From Halocaridina rubra (lineage: Eukaryota > Arthropoda > Malacostraca > Decapoda > Atyidae), in NCBI GenBank assembly GCA_037179515.1, contig JAXCGZ010007664.1:1-64000 (forward strand): a stretch of 64,000 nucleotides of DNA, read 5' to 3'. Both the position numbers and the translations under genes were made by a program. Of this stretch, positions 59,413 through 64,000 are shown one piece after another. The first letter of the stretch is position 1. Each line of letters starts with the position of its first letter. The notes beneath the pieces were generated by a model that saw only the letters and a list, made by a program, of their open reading frames with translations, was not told the DNA's origin and made no database searches.

Positions 59413-60936
59413 TCAGTAATAAACTTCCTTGAATTCTGTATCATCTTCTCCAAGTTCATCACAATAAATGATATCTCCATACTCAATATTCTCCTCTCTC
59501 TTTACATATTCAGTGGTTCCAATATCAACTCTGTCCTTGTCCACTGAATAGCTCGGTAGGTTATCACCTTTCATTAATTCTATGTCAATTTCATTTTCAT
59601 TATGACAAACTATATTTTCACAATTTACATCATGTTCTACTATTACAATGTCGTTTGGGTCGTGTTTGAATTTCTTGGCTTTTAGTTCTCCATCTGCAAG
59701 TTGGGCACCATCTAGCTTCTTAAAAGAATCACTGCACATAACATGTTCAAAATGAATGTCATCATCAGCTGTATGTAAAACAAGATGCTTCTTCAATGCG
59801 TCTTTATACCTAAATGACTTTTTACACATACTGCACACATGTGGCTTTTCTCCGCTATGTACCATAGCGTGATATTTTAATTGCGCTGGTCGAGAAAAGC
59901 CTTTACGGCAAATATTACACACATAAGGCGTTTCTCCAGTGTGAATTAAAGAATGCCTTCTCAAACCACCCTTCTGAGAAAATGCTTCATTACAAACGGG
60001 ACACACATGTGGCTTTTCTCTGACTGTGTGTATAACAATATGCTTCTCCAGCGATTCTTTATACTTAAATGACTTTTCACACATACTGCATGTGTGTGGC
60101 TTTTCTCCAATGTGTACCAAAGCATGTTCTTTTAACTGTACTTGCTTAGAAAAGGATTTACTGCAAATATTACACACATAAGGTGGTGTTTCATGAATCA
60201 AAGAATGCCTATTCAGACTGTACTTCTTAAAATATGCCTTGTTACAAACAGGACATACATACTGCTTTTCTCGACCTGTATGTACAACAATATGCAGCTT
60301 CAGTGAATATTTACTTTTAAATGACTTATTACACATGCCGCATGCATACGCCTTTTCTCCACTATGTACCAGAGTGTGTTTTTTTAAATGATTTTTTTGA
60401 GAAAAGGACTTACTGCAAATATTACATACATGAGGTGTTTCTCCAGTATGAATTAATGAATGGTTATCCAAATTGCTCTTTTGGGTAAATGCTTTGTCAC
60501 AATAAGGACACACATATGGCTTTTCTCTTTTTGAAGAGCTATCAAATGTGTGGAAAAGAATATGCCTTTCCAGCCAAGATTTATACCTAAATGACTTTTT
60601 ACATATGTTGCATCTTTCTTTATTATTATTATGTACCGAAGCATGTTGTTTTAAATGCACTTTCTTAGAAAAAGATTTACTGCAAATATGACATACGTGT
60701 GTTTCTCGACTATGAGTTGAAGAATGCCTTTTCAAACTGCTCTTCTGAGTAAATGACTTGTTACAAAGAGAACAAACATAGGGCTTTTCTCCACTGTGAA
60801 CTAAGTAATGTCTTTTCAGATTTTCTCTGTTAGAAAAAGTCTTACTGCAAATGTTACAAAGGTGAAGTTTCTCATCACTATGAATAAAAACAGTTGGTAT
60901 CAAACCACTATTTTGGGAAAAAGATGTTTCAAACAT
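59413..60936 (-). CDS. C2H2 zinc-finger protein with 13 fingers (507 aa)
   Basis: Uninterrupted frame with 13 C2H2 fingers (residues about 25-395), joined mostly by H-T-G-E-K-P-like linkers; probably a nuclear DNA-binding regulator. Fingers 2-4, 5-7, 8-10 and 11-13 form a repeating module of about 84-85 residues: a C-P-x-C or C-S-L-C finger ending H-S-L-I-H, a C-N-I-C finger ending H-A-L-V-H, and a C-S-M-C or C-N-I-C finger with F-x-Y-K. This is tandem duplication of a three-finger unit. The C-terminal 110 residues are acidic with no domain and carry a finger-like H-V-M-C-S-D-S-F-K-K-L. The Met at 60936 follows an in-frame stop. Just upstream, another frame reads F-R-R-H-C-L-M-I-H, a lost extra finger. 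No KRAB, ZAD or BTB domain is visible. Confidence 0.92.
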   Translation of the reverse strand: MFETSFSQNSGLIPTVFIHSDEKLHLCNICSKTFSNRENLKRHYLVHSGEKPYVCSLCNKSFTQKSSLKRHSSTHSRETHVCHICSKSFSKKVHLKQHASVHNNNKERCNICKKSFRYKSWLERHILFHTFDSSSKREKPYVCPYCDKAFTQKSNLDNHSLIHTGETPHVCNICSKSFSQKNHLKKHTLVHSGEKAYACGMCNKSFKSKYSLKLHIVVHTGREKQYVCPVCNKAYFKKYSLNRHSLIHETPPYVCNICSKSFSKQVQLKEHALVHIGEKPHTCSMCEKSFKYKESLEKHIVIHTVREKPHVCPVCNEAFSQKGGLRRHSLIHTGETPYVCNICRKGFSRPAQLKYHAMVHSGEKPHVCSMCKKSFRYKDALKKHLVLHTADDDIHFEHVMCSDSFKKLDGAQLADGELKAKKFKHDPNDIVIVEHDVNCENIVCHNENEIDIELMKGDNLPSYSVDKDRVDIGTTEYVKREENIEYGDIIYCDELGEDDTEFKEVYY

Positions 60937-61384
60937 CTTGAGGTCTTTCTTGACTATGTATCATTAAACAATGTCTTCTAAATACTCCCTCCTCATACAG
61001 TTCTTTGTTTCTGTCACTACGCACGCAGCATTTTTTCTATAAGGCATTTCCAGTTAGAATATAATGATAGCCTTCAAAAAATAAAATAAATAGAAATGCC
61101 GTATGCCAATGTCTTCATAGAAAATCTCGTAAATTGAAAGGATTTTTTATCTCTGTGTAAGTCTATTTACTTTTTGTTCAATTTTAGCAACTATAGATAA
61201 TTTAAAAAAATCACAGCAAGTGACGCAGTTAATACAGTACTCCTTTAAGCAGCTATCTAAAAAAAGAAAAAAAATTATTTGGAATAACATACATGACATT
61301 AGCATACATATACACATGGCCTCATTCCCCCTTGTTAGGGGGAATGAGGCATTCACCATGATCCATACATACCTCAACCACTCC
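60937..61384 (-). other. Upstream region of the zinc-finger gene
   Basis: It contains a frameshifted finger remnant (about 60950-61040) and AT-rich sequence. An inverted repeat ATTCCCCCTTG / TAGGGGGAAT lies at about 61323-61347. No promoter motif identified. Confidence 0.4.
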
Positions 61385-62060
61385 TCTTAGCTCCTTGCAG
61401 AAGGAGACTAACTGGTGGAAGTAAAAGGAAAGACAGTGAATGGTAGAATGAGCATGTGAGTGCAGTAGTGGCTGAAAGGAAGCAGGCATCTGAGGTATTG
61501 TTGCAGGTAGGTAGAGGCGTATGAAAGGTTTTGAGCAAAGAGGAAGTTAGCGAAGCGAGTGGTGAGGGAGGTAAAAAGAGAAGCGGATGTAAAATATAGA
61601 TGCTTGTCAGAGAATTTATAAAGGAATAAAAAGATGTTTTGGAAGGAAGTAAAAAGAGTGAGGAAAGGTGAGTCTGGTAGGGAGGAGAGGGTGAAAGATG
61701 CAGATAAGTAATTGCAGGTAGATGATATAATGGTGAGAGAGAGAGAGATGGGCTGCATATTTCAATGACCTGCTAAATGAGGAAAATGATAGAGAAGCAG
61801 AGATTGTGGTTATAGGAAGTGAATAGACAATGCCAAAGTTACATGACAGGAATGCTTGAAAAATAACAAGAGGAGGTAAATTTGGCACTGAGAGCAATGA
61901 AAGCAGGTAAAGTACCAGGGATAGATAGATGTTATGTTGTAGGCTTGTCAAAACGTGGGGAGGTAACTAAACTACCCAAGATGGAAAATGCAGAAGGAGA
62001 AAGGGTAACAGATCCAATTGCAGTCATTTCAAGTATATTCAATACTAATGTACCCTGATA
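61385..62060 (+). pseudogene. RTE-like LINE fragment (linker and start of RT)
   Basis: Across frames the plus strand reads F-W-K-E-V-K-R-V-R-K-G-E-S, then Y-F-N-D-L-L-N-E-E-N-like and E-E-V-N-L-A-L-R-A-M-K-A-G-K-V-P-G-I-D, which is the region before and at the RT fingers of RTE-like elements. It has several stops and no catalytic core. It could be the same family as 58505-58945. Confidence 0.65.
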
Positions 62061-62299
62061 TGCATAATTTGTTGCAAGTTATTATCATGATTAAGCATTT
62101 AATTCGCAAGCACTTAGTTCATGCAGCAATAATAATAAAAAGCTGATTCAAACTCAAGCTTTTCATTCTGTAATTAAGTGAGGCCCTTGCTTTCTCTATT
62201 ACTCACGATCAGATTATCAAACATCCTACTTGTGTTCCCGAATGCCAAGAACAAGCAGCCAACACTCTTAACCTAATTCTTATTTCTTATCCTTCAAAT
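62061..62299. other. Unassigned sequence
   Basis: AT-rich spacer; nothing recognised. Confidence 0.5.
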
Positions 62300-63915
62300 A
62301 CTTATATTCTGTGCTTTTCCCTCTTGGTTCTTCGCTAAAGATGAACAAGGCATCTGGACCCGATGGTATCCCTGCAAGATTCCAAGAGGAGACTGCAGAT
62401 GAACTGACTCCCGTAATTTGCTGTCTTTTTTGCCTCATTCTCTCAACCAGTATCTATCCTTTATCTTGGAAGCATGTCTAGAGCAACCTGTTCCTACGGG
62501 TGACAAATCTATTCCATAAAACGATCGATCTCTCACCCTAACCACCGCTATTGCTAGTTTTTGAAACTTTGCTCAATTCTCACTGCTTGAGACATCTTGA
62601 ATCTAACTGGCTTATCTCCAATCACCAGTACAGCTTCTGCAAGGCAAGATCCACAGGTGACCTCCGTCCTATCTTACTCATGTATGGTTATCTTTACTGA
62701 GGAAGTATGGGGGATCCTTTGTCATCGCCCTTGATATCTCTAAGGCTTTAGACAGAGTCTAGCACAAGGCCTTGTTGGCCAAACTCCCTCTGTTCTTTGA
62801 CTTCCAGTTTTCTTTCTGACCGTTTTATATCTATGGTTGTTGACAATGCAACTCCTAGCCTATTTCCTTTTACCAGTGGTATTACATAAGGCTCTGTTCC
62901 TTCTCTTCATCAACGAGCTTCTTCTGTCCCCATCCTCCTCTCTTTTTCACACCTTTGCTGACAATTCTACCCTTCATTTTTCCTATGCCTTTTCTTCACA
63001 ACCTTCATCTGCTACTTGTAATCAGTCTTGTATCTCTCTTTCTTCTAATCTCTACTCCGATTTGCAGAGGGTATCTGAGTGGGGCATCCAAAATTTGGAT
63101 TTAATTAATGCCTCCATGACAGTTTCTGGCTATCTCTTTATCATCTTCTCCTCTTGAGAGCTGTATTGTCTTCAAAACTAACGACATTTACCCTCTAAAT
63201 TCTATTAACATATTAGGAATCCAGATTGCCTCTAACTCTTCTTGGAGGAATCACATAATTCAAATTTCTAAATCTGTATCTAAAAAATTGGGGGTTCTGT
63301 TTCGTTTTTCATCATTATTTTTCCTCTTTACATTTACTTAAAATCTATTAAGGTCTTATCCATCCTTGCTTAGAGTACTGCTCGCACATCTGGGGTGCTT
63401 CTTCATATACTTATCTCCTTGACAGGGTTGAATCTAGATTCTCTTGTCTTCACCCTAAGGTATCATCCCTTTCTCTTTTCTATCGCTACTACCATCGCTG
63501 CTCTGATGACTTGGCAAGTTGCATACCTCCCCCACTATCGAGCAACGTAACACTCGCCAAGCGGCCTCGTCTAACAAGTACTGTGTGGAGATTTGTAGCT
63601 CGCAGATTGGTCAGTGCCGTGACTGCTTCTTTCCATCCATCTCCTGACTCTGGAACTCTTTTCCTCCTTGTCTTTCCTAATTCTTATAACCTATACTCTT
63701 TCAAAAAATGGGTCTATCGTCATCGTAGGGCTTAATCCTGTCATATCTCTCAGTCCTCAGTACTTCGACTTTTATTTCAGCCTGTCCTTTTCCTACTGTA
63801 TATCATTACATCATTTCTGTCTTAACATTTACCTCTTACTTTTTCTATGTCTTAATGTTTTCTTTATGAGGGCAGTTTTATTTTACCTGTCCCAGTGTCA
63901 CTCATAATTAAAAAG
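62300..63915 (+). pseudogene. Family C LINE copy 2 (Jockey-like), degenerate
   Basis: Starts near K-M-N-K-A-S-G-P-D-G-I-P-A-R and follows copy 1 through A-L-D-I-S-K-A, a degenerate S-G-I-T-stop-G-S-V (the RT block deleted in copy 1), F-A-D-N-S-T in place of the catalytic A-D-D, V-S-E-W-G-I-Q-N-L, and the C-terminal R-R-L-V-S-A-V-T-A-S-F. It ends CCTGTCCCAGTGTCACTCAT before an A-rich run. Many stops and frameshifts and loss of a catalytic Asp make it non-functional. Confidence 0.85.
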
Positions 63916-64000
63916 TTTTGTGGTGAATTATATGAATTTATCCACTCTCTACAAACAAAATATAAAAAAAAAAAGAGAGTAAAGAGACAGTAAATGACAG

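Noticed and set aside
61408..61951. Leu/Ser-rich minus-strand frames
   Set aside because: Antisense of the RTE-like LINE fragment, which has recognisable motifs on the plus strand.

Overview
The window is animal nuclear DNA, most likely from an arthropod and probably a decapod crustacean. Three things point there: spliced genes with GT-AG introns of 0.1 to 8.4 kb, an arthropod-like RpL13A, and a very heavy load of non-LTR retrotransposons and long (TA)n tracts. The species is an inference; no mitochondrial or rRNA marker is present. Host exons fill under 5% of the sequence.

Layout. 0-5 kb: a Gypsy-type pol fragment carrying a complete but internally deleted second LTR retrotransposon (116-3353; identical 190-bp LTRs, 5-bp target duplication). 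5-7.6 kb: degenerate tandem repeats and the remains of a pogo/Tigger DNA transposon. 8.0-24.3 kb, minus strand: GOPC (PIST/CAL), the Golgi PDZ and coiled-coil trafficking adaptor, with eight exons whose phases all fit and a 3' end that is not found. Its introns hold (TA)n tracts, a near-perfect hairpin element, a 177-bp satellite, a hAT-like MITE and LINE remnants. 25.2-31.2 kb: four copies of a CR1/L2-like LINE (family A), two of them forming a 1.1-kb-arm palindrome with a 36-bp loop. 31.6-42.1 kb, plus strand: RpL13A, five coding exons, 206 aa, with an 8.4-kb first intron packed with a second CR1/L2-like LINE (family B), including a 1.5-kb-arm inverted pair and a chain of truncated copies. 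42.1-49.7 kb: no protein gene, but a duplicated 175-nt element with H/ACA snoRNA hallmarks and a cluster of strong hairpins. 49.7-51.3 kb, minus strand: two exons of mitochondrial ribosomal protein L39. 51.4-58.9 kb: (TA)n tracts, Tigger-like repeats, and a family A LINE with a Jockey-like LINE (family C) inserted into its endonuclease. 59.4-60.9 kb, minus strand: an intronless 13-finger C2H2 zinc-finger protein built from repeated three-finger modules. 61.4-64 kb: RTE-like and family C LINE remnants.

How it fits together. The host genes are unrelated housekeeping or regulatory genes (ribosome, mitoribosome, Golgi sorting, transcription factor) and do not form a pathway. What links the region is the layered history of transposon insertion, from which relative ages can be read. 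The strongest candidates for something undescribed are the duplicated H/ACA-like RNA downstream of RpL13A, the long inverted LINE pairs (possible dsRNA sources), and the hairpin elements lodged in (TA)n tracts.
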